A DNA stretch of 51,122 bases from Hyphomicrobiales bacterium. GTDB taxonomy: Bacteria; Pseudomonadota; Alphaproteobacteria; Rhizobiales; Beijerinckiaceae. The notes beneath the pieces were generated by a model. That model was not told the origin of the DNA, made no database searches, and was given only the letters and a program-made list of their open reading frames with translations. The stretch's first letter is position 1. Each line of letters starts with the position of its first letter. Location of the stretch: the NCBI GenBank assembly GCA_947455725.1, contig CANGPL010000018.1, forward strand, positions 1 to 51,122. The letters are read 5' to 3'. Positions 9,209 through 17,961 of the stretch are shown here, piece after piece. The position numbers and the translations under genes are program-made.

Positions 9209-10237
9209 TTAATCCTTTGAGGCAGTACGACGCGGGGCTTCCAGCTGGATTGCAACGACGCCGTCAGCCGCCAGAGTGATCAAAGCACCTGCAAGTGTCC
9301 GACGCGCTGAGACACCCTCAAAACGGGCCTTTTGCAAGGCTTTATGCACATCTTCCAAGCTCAATAACTCAACGGGTTTACCATGGTGCAGGCTTGCTAG
9401 GTGGTTGCTGATAACGCGAAGAATAATCTCTTCCGGCTCGTCCCACAGCGCTGCGGCAAAACGCGCCCCTGTTTCCGATGGAAGCTCATAGGCATCGCGC
9501 GCGCGTTCCGCCATCCGATGAAGGGCCTCATCGGCGCGCCGCATACGCTGTGCCAGCCTACCAAGCCTGACCCTATCAAGCCCCTCGGCTTCAAGCTGCG
9601 CCATCGCGTTCCGGAAACGAACACGCGTGAAGCGAACATTTTGGTTCGAAGGGTCTTCAATCGGCTGAATACCCGCACTTTCGAGCGATGCCCGTAAGCG
9701 CTCGCGAGGTATACTCAGAAATGGCCGTACAATGACATGGCCTTGCCATTGTGTTTCAGGCTCCATCCCGCCAAGGCCGGTAAGTCCTGAACCAGCGCAA
9801 AGGCGCATCAAAAGCGTTTCGGCTTGGTCATTGGCGTGATGGGCAAGCATAAGGGCATCGGCACCAATCGTGCGGGCGTGTTCCGTCAAGAGGGCCAACC
9901 TCGCCTCACGTGCCGCTTCTTGCAGGCCCGCTGAGGGCTTATCGCCTTCCCACCGCAAACTTGCATGGTCAAAACCGAATTGCCGCGCCAATCCTCCGAC
10001 ATAAGCCGCTTCCTCGCCCGCTTCCGGACGAAGGCCATGGTCAACGCTCGCGACTGAAACACGAGGCTTGGCGCCATCAGACTGTTTCAGCCAAGCCGCC
10101 ACTAAGACCATCATAGCAAGGGAGTCAGCCCCGCCCGACACCGCCAGGAGAAGATGAGAAAAGCGACGAAGCGGGGCAAAAAGCGCTTTGGCCTCTGCCG
10201 TCGTAATGGGTTCGTTAGCAGCGGCGCGGGTCAGCAA
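9209..10237 (-). CDS. tilS: tRNA(Ile)-lysidine synthetase
   Basis: Modifies C34 of the CAU-anticodon tRNA(Ile) to lysidine with ATP and lysine, so that AUA is read as isoleucine. The PP-loop motif AVSGGADS is at residues 32-39, followed by SVASVDHGLRPEAGEEA and LAHHANDQAETLLMRL, both characteristic of TilS. The TTG start overlaps the end of cpoB by 7 bases and no ATG stands upstream of the PP-loop, so translation is probably coupled to cpoB. At 342 residues it is the short form lacking the long C-terminal domain of E. coli TilS. Essential in nearly all bacteria. Confidence 0.94.
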   Translation of the reverse strand: MLTRAAANEPITTAEAKALFAPLRRFSHLLLAVSGGADSLAMMVLVAAWLKQSDGAKPRVSVASVDHGLRPEAGEEAAYVGGLARQFGFDHASLRWEGDKPSAGLQEAAREARLALLTEHARTIGADALMLAHHANDQAETLLMRLCAGSGLTGLGGMEPETQWQGHVIVRPFLSIPRERLRASLESAGIQPIEDPSNQNVRFTRVRFRNAMAQLEAEGLDRVRLGRLAQRMRRADEALHRMAERARDAYELPSETGARFAAALWDEPEEIILRVISNHLASLHHGKPVELLSLEDVHKALQKARFEGVSARRTLAGALITLAADGVVAIQLEAPRRTASKD

Positions 10238-11007
10238 CCGGCTCCCGCTTTTGCTTTTTCAACGCGGGTTTTCAAAGAAGCCTCAGCATCCGAAAAACGT
10301 TTTCCGAATTCAGCAAAGGTAGCACAGGCCTGCGGCTTTTGACCCATCGAGACGAGCGCATCACCCAATTTGGCAAAGGCAATCGGTGCCGAGCTGCTCA
10401 CAGGCGTTGCTTGAGCAATTTTGAGATATTGCTGAGCGGCTTCCGCATAACGCTTTTGCCGATATTCGGCATCACCCAACAACAAGGTCGCATCGGTCAC
10501 AGAAGGATCTTTCGGCCAAGCCTGTAGGAATTGCCGAAGCGCTGTTGCGCTACCCGCAAAATCGCCACTTCGAAACAAAGACTTTGCCGCCGCAAAATCT
10601 GATTTTGCATCTTTTGGCGTAGCCGGTTCAGCGGGCGCAGGCGCTGCCTTCGCATTCGCCGCTTGAGCGGCCAATGTGCCAGCTGGCGCCGCTGTCGATC
10701 CACCCTTGGCCGCCGCCATTAAATCAATCGGTCCGGCATTGGTTTCGGTCGCTGTTGATTTCGCCGGTGCGGGCGAAGCCTGTCCGCCGCCGCCTGTTTG
10801 CATTTGCTTGATTTGCTCTTCGAGCTTGCGGTTGGCAAATTGTAGCTCTTCAATTTGCCCCGATAGCTGACGGATCGTTGTCTCAAGCTTGATGATACGG
10901 ACCGTATTTTCTGACTCGGTATTGTCTTCTTGAGCGAAAGAGGTCGCCAAGCCTCCCGCGAAAAAAGCGGCGATCAACATAAACCGAGCGGCAAACCGAA
11001 ATTTCAT
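10231..11007 (-). CDS. cpoB: Cell division coordinator CpoB (YbgF), periplasmic TPR protein
   Basis: A periplasmic protein that in E. coli links Tol-Pal envelope constriction to peptidoglycan synthesis. A signal peptide (MKFRFAARFMLIAAFFAGG...SFA) is followed by a coiled coil (IIKLETTIRQLSGQIEELQ), an Ala/Pro/Gly-rich linker and C-terminal TPR repeats beginning SDFAAAKSLFRSGDFAGSA. I use the ATG at 11007 because the signal peptide starts there. It overlaps tilS by 7 bases. A strong terminator separates it from pal upstream, so it probably has its own promoter. Confidence 0.93.
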   Translation of the reverse strand: MKFRFAARFMLIAAFFAGGLATSFAQEDNTESENTVRIIKLETTIRQLSGQIEELQFANRKLEEQIKQMQTGGGGQASPAPAKSTATETNAGPIDLMAAAKGGSTAAPAGTLAAQAANAKAAPAPAEPATPKDAKSDFAAAKSLFRSGDFAGSATALRQFLQAWPKDPSVTDATLLLGDAEYRQKRYAEAAQQYLKIAQATPVSSSAPIAFAKLGDALVSMGQKPQACATFAEFGKRFSDAEASLKTRVEKAKAGAGC

Positions 11008-11023
11008 CAAACATCGTCCCACA

Positions 11024-11061
11024 AACAAAAAGCATCGGCGCGAGAATGTCCCGCGCCGATG
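11024..11061 (-). terminator. Rho-independent terminator after pal
   Basis: On the minus strand CATCGGCGCG (11061-11052), a 9-base loop and CGCGCCGATG (11042-11033) form a 10-bp stem followed by CTTTTTGTTTG. It lies about 50 bases past the pal stop and should separate pal from cpoB. Confidence 0.85.
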
Positions 11062-11113
11062 GCTAGATTATGGCAAGGTGAACAAGGCCACCATTGGCTA
11101 ATAATCCGTCCGA

Positions 11114-11623
11114 TTAATTGCCGCCGGAAAGCGTGGTAACTGCGCGGCGGTTCTGCGACCAGCAGGAGATATCGTCGCAAACAGCAACGGGCTTTTCCTT
11201 ACCCCATGACTTGGTCGAAAGCCGTGATGCCGAAACGCCTTTGCTCACGAGATAATCGCGGGTTGCTTGAGCACGGCGCTGGCCAAGGGCAAAGTTATAT
11301 TCGCGGGTGCCGCGCTCGTCGGCATGGCCTTCGATCAGGATCTTGTAGGAGCCATATTGGTTGAGCCACTGCGCTTGCTTGTCGAGCGTCGTGGTCGAGG
11401 TTGGTGTCAGATCCGACGAATCCGATTCGAAGAAGACGCGATCACCGACATTGGTCGTGAAATCCTGTGTGCTGCCCGGTGTTGCGGCACCGCCAGCGCC
11501 CAATCCGGCCATATCACCCGCGCCCGTCGTTGCCTTATCCGAGGCGCACGCGGCCAAAGCCAAAGCGGCGCCCAGCGCGAATACCAATTTCAGGGATCTA
11601 AACGTTCCGATTGTTTCCAGCAT
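11114..11623 (-). CDS. pal: Peptidoglycan-associated lipoprotein Pal
   Basis: An outer-membrane lipoprotein that binds peptidoglycan through an OmpA-like domain and interacts with TolB. The lipobox LAAC ends the signal peptide (around residue 25). The OmpA-like domain follows, with FFESDSSDLTPTSTTTLDKQ, the NxGSYKILIEGHADERGTREYN-type core (seen here as IEGHADERGTREYNFALGQRR) and a C-terminal ISCWSQNRRAVT. AGGAG lies 7 bases before the ATG at 11623; the frame's longer reading to 11752 lacks any leader logic. The usual neighbours tolQRAB are absent from the window. Confidence 0.96.
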   Translation of the reverse strand: MLETIGTFRSLKLVFALGAALALAACASDKATTGAGDMAGLGAGGAATPGSTQDFTTNVGDRVFFESDSSDLTPTSTTTLDKQAQWLNQYGSYKILIEGHADERGTREYNFALGQRRAQATRDYLVSKGVSASRLSTKSWGKEKPVAVCDDISCWSQNRRAVTTLSGGN

Positions 11624-11757
11624 TACTCTGCTCCTAAACCCGATTAATCCATCTGAGAGTCGGTTTAACGTCAGGATGGTTAACAGAGGGTTCCGGTATC
11701 GCGATAAATTGACATAAATTTGTCGACCGTCAGGAATTTTTCGACAAACCAAAGATT

Positions 11758-11786
11758 AGCCACCCCATTTATTAAACGGGGTGGCT
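11758..11786 (-). terminator. Hairpin between trcR and pal, possible terminator
   Basis: AGCCACCCC (11758-11766) and GGGGTGGCT (11778-11786) make a perfect 9-bp stem with an 11-base loop, 36 bases past the trcR stop. The T-run on the minus strand is poor (AATCTTTGG), so termination would be weak. Confidence 0.45.
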
Positions 11787-11821
11787 CAATAAAGTTCCGA
11801 AATCTAAGTTTGGAGACGATA

Positions 11822-12523
11822 TTAATCGGCTGTCTTAAGCTGCTTGAGCTTTGAGAAGACCGAATCGACATCGATTGCTTCTTCTTGGACTTCTTCGCGC
11901 TTGGCGGAGAAGCCTGCGAATGGCTCGGCCGTATCGCGCGCCGTCGTCACTTCAGCAGGCAACAGCGTATGCGCTGCCTCATCAACCACGACCGGACGAT
12001 CCTTAGAGGCCTTATTAACTTCGAAATCCAAATCGATCTGCGTGCAAAGCCCAAGCGTGACGGGGTCCATTGGCTGCAATTGGGCCGTGTTCCAGTGTGT
12101 CCGGTCCTTAACCTGCTGGATCGTCGTCTTGGTCGTACCAACGAGACGCATGATCTGCGCGTCTTTCAACTCGGGATGGCTACGAACCAACCAAAGAATA
12201 GCGTTTGGGCGGTCATGACGACGCGATAAAGGCGTATAGCGTGGGCCCTTGGTCCGCTTTTTCTCAGGCAGACGCACGGAGGAAACCTTGAGCTTAAGGC
12301 GATAATTCGGGTCAGCCTCGGCCTTTTCGATCTCGTCGCGGGTCAATTGCTCATACATCACGGGGTCCATACCCTTGATGCCGGCGGCTACTTCGCCGTC
12401 CGCGATGCCCTTCACTTCCAAAGGGTGCAAATGGCAGAATTCGGCGATCTGCTCGAAGGTTAGCGCCGTGTTATCAACCAGCCAAACGGCCGTCGCCTTT
12501 GGCATTAATGGAATTGCGGTCAT
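11822..12523 (-). CDS. trcR: Cell cycle transcriptional regulator TrcR (DUF1013)
   Basis: A 233-residue DUF1013 protein, a family confined to Alphaproteobacteria and described as an RNA polymerase-associated cell cycle regulator in the Caulobacter lineage. Matching segments include MPKATAVWLVDNTALTFEQI, a RYTPLSRRHDRPNAILWLVR core and LVGTTKTTIQQVKDRTHWN, which resembles a helix-turn-helix. AAGGA lies 8 bases before the ATG. The C-terminal 60 residues are more variable. No partner gene adjoins it, and a hairpin separates it from pal. Confidence 0.92.
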   Translation of the reverse strand: MTAIPLMPKATAVWLVDNTALTFEQIAEFCHLHPLEVKGIADGEVAAGIKGMDPVMYEQLTRDEIEKAEADPNYRLKLKVSSVRLPEKKRTKGPRYTPLSRRHDRPNAILWLVRSHPELKDAQIMRLVGTTKTTIQQVKDRTHWNTAQLQPMDPVTLGLCTQIDLDFEVNKASKDRPVVVDEAAHTLLPAEVTTARDTAEPFAGFSAKREEVQEEAIDVDSVFSKLKQLKTAD

Positions 12524-12576
12524 CGGTCTTTTCCTTCTCGGACAGAATAGGCCAAGTTTGACGCACAGTATCTCAA

Positions 12577-12601
12577 GCTCCGACCGGCTTCTGGCCGGAG
12601 C
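12577..12601 (-). terminator. Hairpin downstream of the quinone oxidoreductase gene
   Basis: GCTCCGACC and GGCCGGAGC form a stem of nine positions, one of them a wobble, with a 7-base loop. It lies about 80 bases past the stop on the minus strand. No T-run follows, so termination is only a possibility. Confidence 0.3.
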
Positions 12602-12679
12602 CCCACAGCGCTGTGCTTGGCGGGATTACCCTCCCTATAGTCGGATATGGCGATTTGTGCAATCGGAACCTATTCGGGA

Positions 12680-13684
12680 TTATTCCGTTACCAGAATGAT
12701 TTTTCCCGTATGCGCGCTCGATTCCATCATTCGGTGCGCCTCTGCTGCCTCCCGCAGTGGAAATGTCGCGTGAATAACGGGCTTGCATCGACCTTGCGCC
12801 AAAAGCGGCAAGACCTTTACCTCAAGAGCCCTTGCAATCAGTGATTTTTCCTCAACCGACCGAGGGCGAAGCGTTGAGCCCGTATGGGTGAGCCGCTTCA
12901 GCATCAGCGGGATAAAATCCACTTCAACCTTTGATCCACCTTGAAAGGCGATTTGAACAATACGACCATCGCGGGCGGCGGCGGCATAATTTTTTGAAAT
13001 ATAGTCACCCCCCACCATATCGAGGATGACATTGGCGCCCGTTCCACCGGTAAAGGCCAAGGTTTCGGCGACAAAATCTTGGGTTCTGTAATTAATGGCG
13101 TGATCAGCACCGATCTTGATGGCCGCTTTGCATTTCTCATCCGAACCAGCAGTAATAATCACGCGTGATCCGAAGGCTTTGGCAAGCATAATGGCGGTGG
13201 TTCCTATGCCGGAGGTACCACCATGAACCAGCAGTGTTTCGTCGGGCTTCAACGCGCCGCGATCAAAAACATTGGTCCAGACCGTAAAAAACGTCTCAGG
13301 AATCCCGGCAGCCTCAACCGAGGACAGACCTTCGGGCACCGGAAGCGCATTACTTTCATGAACCACGCAATATTCCGCATATCCACCACCCGGAACGAGC
13401 GCACAGACGCGATCTCCCATATGATAACGCGAAACGCCCTCTCCAAGAGCTATAATTTCGCCCGAAATTTCGAGTCCCAGAATATCGGACGCTCCCTTGG
13501 GTGGTGGATAGCCGCCTTTACGCTGCAAGACATCCGGGCGGTTAACACCGGCGGCCTTTACCTGCACAAGGATTTCACCGCGGGCTGGCACGGGCACGGG
13601 CCGCGTCTCAGACACTAAAACGTCCGGGCCGCCCGGCTCCTTGATACCGATGGCGAGCATGGTTTGTGGAATATCGGCAGCCAT
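12680..13684 (-). CDS. NAD(P)H quinone oxidoreductase, zeta-crystallin/PIG3-like MDR family
   Basis: A 334-residue zinc-free medium-chain dehydrogenase/reductase that probably reduces quinones with NADPH. The N-terminal GroES-like domain contains VKAAGVNRPDVLQRKGGYPPP, and the nucleotide-binding domain has VHGGTSGIGTTAIMLAKAFG. The catalytic zinc ligands of alcohol dehydrogenases are missing, which fits the PIG3/QOR subgroup. GAGGG lies about 6 bases before the ATG. It is divergent from the DUF1192 gene with 87 bases between starts. The physiological substrate is unknown. Confidence 0.92.
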   Translation of the reverse strand: MAADIPQTMLAIGIKEPGGPDVLVSETRPVPVPARGEILVQVKAAGVNRPDVLQRKGGYPPPKGASDILGLEISGEIIALGEGVSRYHMGDRVCALVPGGGYAEYCVVHESNALPVPEGLSSVEAAGIPETFFTVWTNVFDRGALKPDETLLVHGGTSGIGTTAIMLAKAFGSRVIITAGSDEKCKAAIKIGADHAINYRTQDFVAETLAFTGGTGANVILDMVGGDYISKNYAAAARDGRIVQIAFQGGSKVEVDFIPLMLKRLTHTGSTLRPRSVEEKSLIARALEVKVLPLLAQGRCKPVIHATFPLREAAEAHRMMESSAHTGKIILVTE

Positions 13685-13771
13685 TTTTATCCCTCGTGAC
13701 GAAAATTAAGAATGGACTATATTAATGCCTAAGATTTTTGCATCCCCTTATTAACGTAAGGTGCCCCGACC

Positions 13772-13972
13772 ATGATTGACCCTTTTCTCGACGAACGCCC
13801 CGTCAAAGCCAAAACGACCCATGAGCTAGGGCAAGATCTGTCAGCTCTGTCGATTGACGAGCTTCAGGAGCGAATTGAGCATTTAAAAAGCGAAATCACT
13901 CGTTTAGAGGCCGAAATCACTCGAAAGCAGGCCGTAAAATCGGCAGCTGCTGATATTTTTAAGGCGCGTTAA
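13772..13972 (+). CDS. DUF1192 family small coiled-coil protein
   Basis: A 66-residue protein with the DUF1192 signature: an N-terminal DDPFLDE-like segment (here IDPFLDERPVKAK), HELGQDLSALSIDELQERI, and a heptad coiled coil LKSEITRLEAEITRKQ. The family is short, found in Alphaproteobacteria and of unknown function. AAGG lies about 10 bases before the ATG. It precedes rcdA on the same strand by 91 bases, an arrangement I recall in other members of the order; that recollection is not checked. Confidence 0.88.
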   Translation: MIDPFLDERPVKAKTTHELGQDLSALSIDELQERIEHLKSEITRLEAEITRKQAVKSAAADIFKAR

Positions 13973-14063
13973 CCGTAAACAAACTCCTAACAAGCCAAGT
14001 CGAATTCTATCGTGTATATTATATCCTTGATCCCGTGGATGAGTTCACGAAAGGTCGGGGCTG

Positions 14064-14612
14064 ATGGCGGATGTGGAATCCCTTCGCGAAATGGGGCAAG
14101 TCAAAGCAATTGCTTTTGGCCGCCAATTCGCGTCGTCTGAAGCGTTCAAAGCCCTTTTTCGAGATGGAATGGCGCTTGTTGAAGAGGCCGCCGCCTATCT
14201 TGATGGCCCCGGGCGCGAACAATCCCGGCTGCTACCCCGCCTATCCGCACTCACTTACGCCAATGAAAGCATGAGGCTGACTACGCGTCTGATGCAAATG
14301 GCGTCTTGGTTGCTCGTGCAACGATCAATTGCCGAAGGTGAAATGTCAGCCGATGATGGCATTGTTCAGCTGGGTAAAATGCGCATCCAACGCAATGACC
14401 CTCCTGTATCCGCTGAACAGGTCTCGACCCTACCCGAAGCACTGATTTCATTGATTGATAAATCGCTGCGGTTACAATCCCGCATCAAGCATCTCGATAG
14501 CGTTATCAATGTCGAGAAAACGGATTCCGCGCGGCTTACGGGTCGAAATGCGGTGGCTTTACAGCAAATGTTGCTTAAATCAGCCTTTGGCGCCTCAAAC
14601 GCCAAAGCATAA
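14064..14612 (+). CDS. rcdA: RcdA-like protein (DUF1465), regulator of CtrA degradation
   Basis: A 182-residue DUF1465 protein. In Caulobacter, RcdA is a ClpXP adaptor that helps degrade CtrA and localises to the pole. The signature run LPRLSALTYANESMRLTTRL followed by MQMASWLLVQRS is present around residues 55-90. The C-terminal half is predicted helical (LIDKSLRLQSRIKHLDSVI). The AAAGG and GGGG tracts before the ATG serve as ribosome binding site. The gene ends at the bidirectional terminator shared with rpmE. Family assignment is solid; the adaptor role in this organism is inferred. Confidence 0.88.
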   Translation: MADVESLREMGQVKAIAFGRQFASSEAFKALFRDGMALVEEAAAYLDGPGREQSRLLPRLSALTYANESMRLTTRLMQMASWLLVQRSIAEGEMSADDGIVQLGKMRIQRNDPPVSAEQVSTLPEALISLIDKSLRLQSRIKHLDSVINVEKTDSARLTGRNAVALQQMLLKSAFGASNAKA

Positions 14613-14640
14613 AAAAACTCCGGCTTGTGGCCGGAGCTTT
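14611..14640. terminator. Bidirectional terminator between rcdA and rpmE
   Basis: CTCCGGC and GCCGGAG form a 7-bp stem with a 5-base loop. On the minus strand seven T follow at once, making a strong terminator for rpmE. On the plus strand only CTTTAAA follows, so it is weaker for rcdA. Confidence 0.88.
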
Positions 14641-14664
14641 AAATCGTCTGCTGATACTCGCAGA

Positions 14665-14898
14665 TTATTTCTTGGCAGAAATACCAAAACCTTCGAACCG
14701 CTTGTTAAAGCGCGACACGCGACCGCCACGGTCGAGCATTTGGGTCGAGCCGCCGGTCCAAGCCGGATGCGAGTTTGGATCAATATCCAGCTGCATCACG
14801 TCGCCTTCTTTGCCATAGGTCGAGCGCGTGAAAAATTCGGTGCCATCGGTCATGACGACTTTGATCGTGTGGTAGTCGGGATGAATATCGGCCTTCAT
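14665..14898 (-). CDS. rpmE: 50S ribosomal protein L31, zinc-free form
   Basis: A 77-residue large-subunit protein opening [20 protein letters not shown]. The CxxC zinc ligands of the C+ form are absent: FFTRSTYG stands where the first pair would be. It is therefore the C- form within the RpmE type, common in Alphaproteobacteria. AAGGA lies about 8 bases before the ATG at 14898; the open frame up to 14958 is not part of the family. It is transcribed alone and ends at a strong terminator. It is divergent from the ABC exporter, as in many related genomes. Confidence 0.96.
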   Translation of the reverse strand: MKADIHPDYHTIKVVMTDGTEFFTRSTYGKEGDVMQLDIDPNSHPAWTGGSTQMLDRGGRVSRFNKRFEGFGISAKK

Positions 14899-15123
14899 CG
14901 TCTTAATCCTTTTCGGGACACCCCTTTTCGGCACTTGCGCTATTCGCTGCGACGCCACCGATCTACGGGCTTAAAAATCGTGAGACGTGCCTATAGCGCA
15001 CCCGAGCCAAAAGTGAAACCCGGTTTTTTCAATAAAAAGACAGGACGAAAATAAAAAATTGGTCGTGAGCCTACCCCCTTATGAGAACTGGACAAAAGGC
15101 CCATAGCTTGCCAATTAGGGCGC

Positions 15124-16920
15124 ATGACCGTTGATACGCTCCCCAAAAGCGGCGAGTCGACCACCGCCGCGCGACCTCGTACGTCGCTCAAATCCCTATT
15201 GCCGCTCGTTCCCTTTGCGTTGCGCTACCGGAAACGGATCTTTTTGGCGCTTATTGCGCTGACGATCGCCTCAAGCTCGACGCTGGCCATCCCGCTTGCC
15301 GTCCGCCGGATGATCGATTTCGGGTTCTCAACCGAGGGCGCGGGCCTCATCGACCGGTATTTCGCGATGATGATTGTCGTCGTGACGATTTTGGCCGCTG
15401 CCAGCGCCTCGCGCTATTATTTGGTGATGACGCTCGGCGAACGCGTGGTCGCCGATATCCGCACCGCTGTCTTCGAACACCTGACACGACTTGATGCCGG
15501 TTTCTACGATGGCGTTAAATCCGGCGAAATCGTCTCGCGCCTTTCCGCCGACACGACCCAGCTCAAATCCGCTTTTGGCTCAAGTGCCTCGGTCGCGCTC
15601 CGTAATCTCGTCCTGTTTTTGGGCGCGGGTGCCATGATGGTTTACACGAGCCCTCGTCTTTCGGGGCTTGTGGCGCTTGCAATCCCGATCATCGTTCTCC
15701 CTCTAGTCGCATCCGGTCGGAGTGTTCGAAACCGCGCGCGAGACGCGCAAGACCGGCTGGCCGACGCATCAGCCTACGCGACCGAAGCCATCGGCGCCAT
15801 GCGGGTTATGCAGGCTTTTGTTGCCGAACGCATGACAATGCAACGTTTCTCGGACGCGGCAGAAGAAGCCTATGAAACCGCGCGAAACGCAACATGGGCA
15901 AGATCCCTTTTAACCGGCATCGGCATCGCGCTCGTCTTCTCAAGCGTTGTCGGCATTCTCTGGTACGGCGCGCAGGACGTGCTCGCGGGTCGGATCACGC
16001 CCGGCACGCTCTCGCAATTCGTGCTTTATGCCATCTTCGCCGCGGGCGGCTTGGGTGAACTCTCGCAAGTCTGGGGCGAGGTAAGCGCCGCCGCCGGTGC
16101 CGCCGGACGCTTGGCCGAGCTTTTGGCCATTGAACCCGCCATCCGCGCGCCAGCTCAGCCCACATCACTGCCTAACCCGCCCAAGGGTACGATCGAATTC
16201 AATAAAGTGGGATTTGCCTATCCCTCCCGCCCAAACGAGCTCATTCTTGATGGCGTTAGCTTTTCCGTAGAACAGGGCGAGCGGATCGCGATTGTCGGCC
16301 CGTCCGGCGCAGGCAAGAGCACGATCATGCAATTGCTGTTGCGGTTTTACGATGCAACATCGGGCGAGATTTCAGTCGATGGCATCCCGATCCGCGACGT
16401 CGATCCGCGCGCTTTACGTGGCCGCATTGCCTTAGTGCCGCAAGAAAGCATGATTTTCGGAACAAGCGTTGCCGACAATATCCGCTATGGCAACCCGGCC
16501 GCTTCCGATGCAGCGATTAAATCCGCCGCCGAGCGAGCGATTGTTGACAGTTTTGTCAGCACCTGGCCCGAAGGATACGAGACGCGCATCGGTGAGCGCG
16601 GCGTCACGCTTTCAGGTGGCCAGCGCCAACGCATTTCGATTGCACGCGCTATTTTGAAAGACGCCCCGATCCTGCTGCTGGATGAAGCCACCTCTGCGCT
16701 CGATGCCGAAAACGAAACACTCGTTCAATCAGCCCTTGATCGCCTAATGGAAGGCCGCACCACCATCGTCATCGCGCATCGCCTCTCCACCATCGTCAAT
16801 GCCGACCGTATCTTGGTGATGGATCACGGCAAGATCGTCGAGCAAGGAACACATGCCGAGCTCGTGACGTTAGGCGGACTATATGCGCGATTGGCGGCAC
16901 TTCAGTTTGACTTGAATTAA
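15124..16920 (+). CDS. ABC exporter, fused permease and ATPase (MsbA/ABCB type)
   Basis: A 598-residue half-transporter. Six membrane segments fall in the first 320 residues, beginning at IFLALIALTIASSSTLAIPL. The nucleotide-binding domain has Walker A GPSGAGKST, signature LSGGQRQRISIARA, Walker B ILLLDEATSALD and the switch histidine in VIAHRLST. It should work as a homodimer. The substrate is unknown; MsbA-like lipid export and multidrug efflux are both possible. AGGG stands close before the ATG. It is divergent from rpmE and ends 13 bases from the convergent MotB-like gene. Confidence 0.94.
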   Translation: MTVDTLPKSGESTTAARPRTSLKSLLPLVPFALRYRKRIFLALIALTIASSSTLAIPLAVRRMIDFGFSTEGAGLIDRYFAMMIVVVTILAAASASRYYLVMTLGERVVADIRTAVFEHLTRLDAGFYDGVKSGEIVSRLSADTTQLKSAFGSSASVALRNLVLFLGAGAMMVYTSPRLSGLVALAIPIIVLPLVASGRSVRNRARDAQDRLADASAYATEAIGAMRVMQAFVAERMTMQRFSDAAEEAYETARNATWARSLLTGIGIALVFSSVVGILWYGAQDVLAGRITPGTLSQFVLYAIFAAGGLGELSQVWGEVSAAAGAAGRLAELLAIEPAIRAPAQPTSLPNPPKGTIEFNKVGFAYPSRPNELILDGVSFSVEQGERIAIVGPSGAGKSTIMQLLLRFYDATSGEISVDGIPIRDVDPRALRGRIALVPQESMIFGTSVADNIRYGNPAASDAAIKSAAERAIVDSFVSTWPEGYETRIGERGVTLSGGQRQRISIARAILKDAPILLLDEATSALDAENETLVQSALDRLMEGRTTIVIAHRLSTIVNADRILVMDHGKIVEQGTHAELVTLGGLYARLAALQFDLN

Positions 16921-16933
16921 AAAAGCGGAGGGC

Positions 16934-17959
16934 TCACCGATCGGTAAGCTTCAACTCAATACGACGATTGCGCTTGAGCGCCTCATCCGTATCGCCCAAT
17001 TCAATCGGCTGAAACTCGCCGAAGCCCGCCGCCATCAAACGCTGCGGTGCGACGCCTTTGGTAACGAGATATTGCACGACCGAAATCGCGCGGGCAGCGG
17101 ATAATTCCCAATTGGATTTAAACTGGCCTGCACCGCTCAAAGGCTTTTTATCGGTATGGCCATCAACGCGTAAAATCCACGGAATATCCGGCGGGATTTC
17201 ACCATCAAGCTGCACCAAGGCGGCGGCAAGCTTATCAAGCTCCACTTTACCGGCCGCGCTTACGGCAGCGGAACCCACATCAAAAAACACTTCCGATTGA
17301 AACACGAAGCGATCACCAACAACGCGCACATCGGAACGGTTGGAGAGGATTTGCCGCAAGCGCCCAAAAAATTCCGAGCGATAGCGCGCGAGTTCTTGTA
17401 CCTTTTGCGCCAAGGCCACGTTAAGCCGCGAGCCAAGATCGGCAATCCGCGCCTGACTTTCTTTATCGCGCTGTTCAGATGCATTGAGCGCTTCTTCAAG
17501 TGCCGCCAATTGCCGACGCAGTGCATTGATTTGCTGATTAAGCGCTTCCACCTGCGCGAGCGCCCGTGACGAAATTTGCTTTTGCGCGTCGAGATCTTTG
17601 TTGAGCGATCCAAGCTGCGTGCCTGTATCAATTGGTGTTCCGCCCACAGCCTGTAACTGGTTCTTTAATTGATCGCGTTCCGATTGCGTTGCGGCCAGCG
17701 TATCGCCCAGAAGCGAAATGTTTTCTTCCAAATTTTTACGGTTAACGCGCTCAAGGGCTAGCAGATCCGTCAGTTCAGAAATTTGTCGATTAAGCTTGAG
17801 CAGCGCCGCATCTTTATCGGTTACCTGCTGGCTTAAGAAAAATTGCGCGACCATAAAAACGGTCAATAGAAAAACGATCGACAAAACCAGCGTCGACAAG
17901 GCGTCGACGAAGCCGGGCCAATAATCGATAACGCGCTGATTGCGACCCGGACGGGCCAT
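16934..17959 (-). CDS. MotB/OmpA-like inner-membrane protein with coiled coil
   Basis: A 341-residue protein with a single N-terminal membrane helix (FVDALSTLVLSIVFLLTVFMVAQF), a long coiled coil at about residues 45-180 and a C-terminal OmpA-like peptidoglycan-binding domain (RVDGHTDKKPL and RNRRIELKLTDR). MotB's plug-and-aspartate arrangement is not clear, but an aspartate sits at the start of the helix (WPGFVDALS). It begins two bases after the MotA-like gene ends, so the two form an operon. No flagellar genes adjoin them. An energised envelope-associated motor of the TolQR/MotAB kind is likely; its role is unknown. Confidence 0.88.
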   Translation of the reverse strand: MARPGRNQRVIDYWPGFVDALSTLVLSIVFLLTVFMVAQFFLSQQVTDKDAALLKLNRQISELTDLLALERVNRKNLEENISLLGDTLAATQSERDQLKNQLQAVGGTPIDTGTQLGSLNKDLDAQKQISSRALAQVEALNQQINALRRQLAALEEALNASEQRDKESQARIADLGSRLNVALAQKVQELARYRSEFFGRLRQILSNRSDVRVVGDRFVFQSEVFFDVGSAAVSAAGKVELDKLAAALVQLDGEIPPDIPWILRVDGHTDKKPLSGAGQFKSNWELSAARAISVVQYLVTKGVAPQRLMAAGFGEFQPIELGDTDEALKRNRRIELKLTDR

Positions 17960-17961
17960 GG

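Noticed and set aside
16921..16933. Terminator between the convergent ABC exporter and MotB-like genes
   Set aside because: Only 13 bases separate the stops and no stem with a T-run is visible there; ACCGATCGGT lies inside the coding region and is too short.
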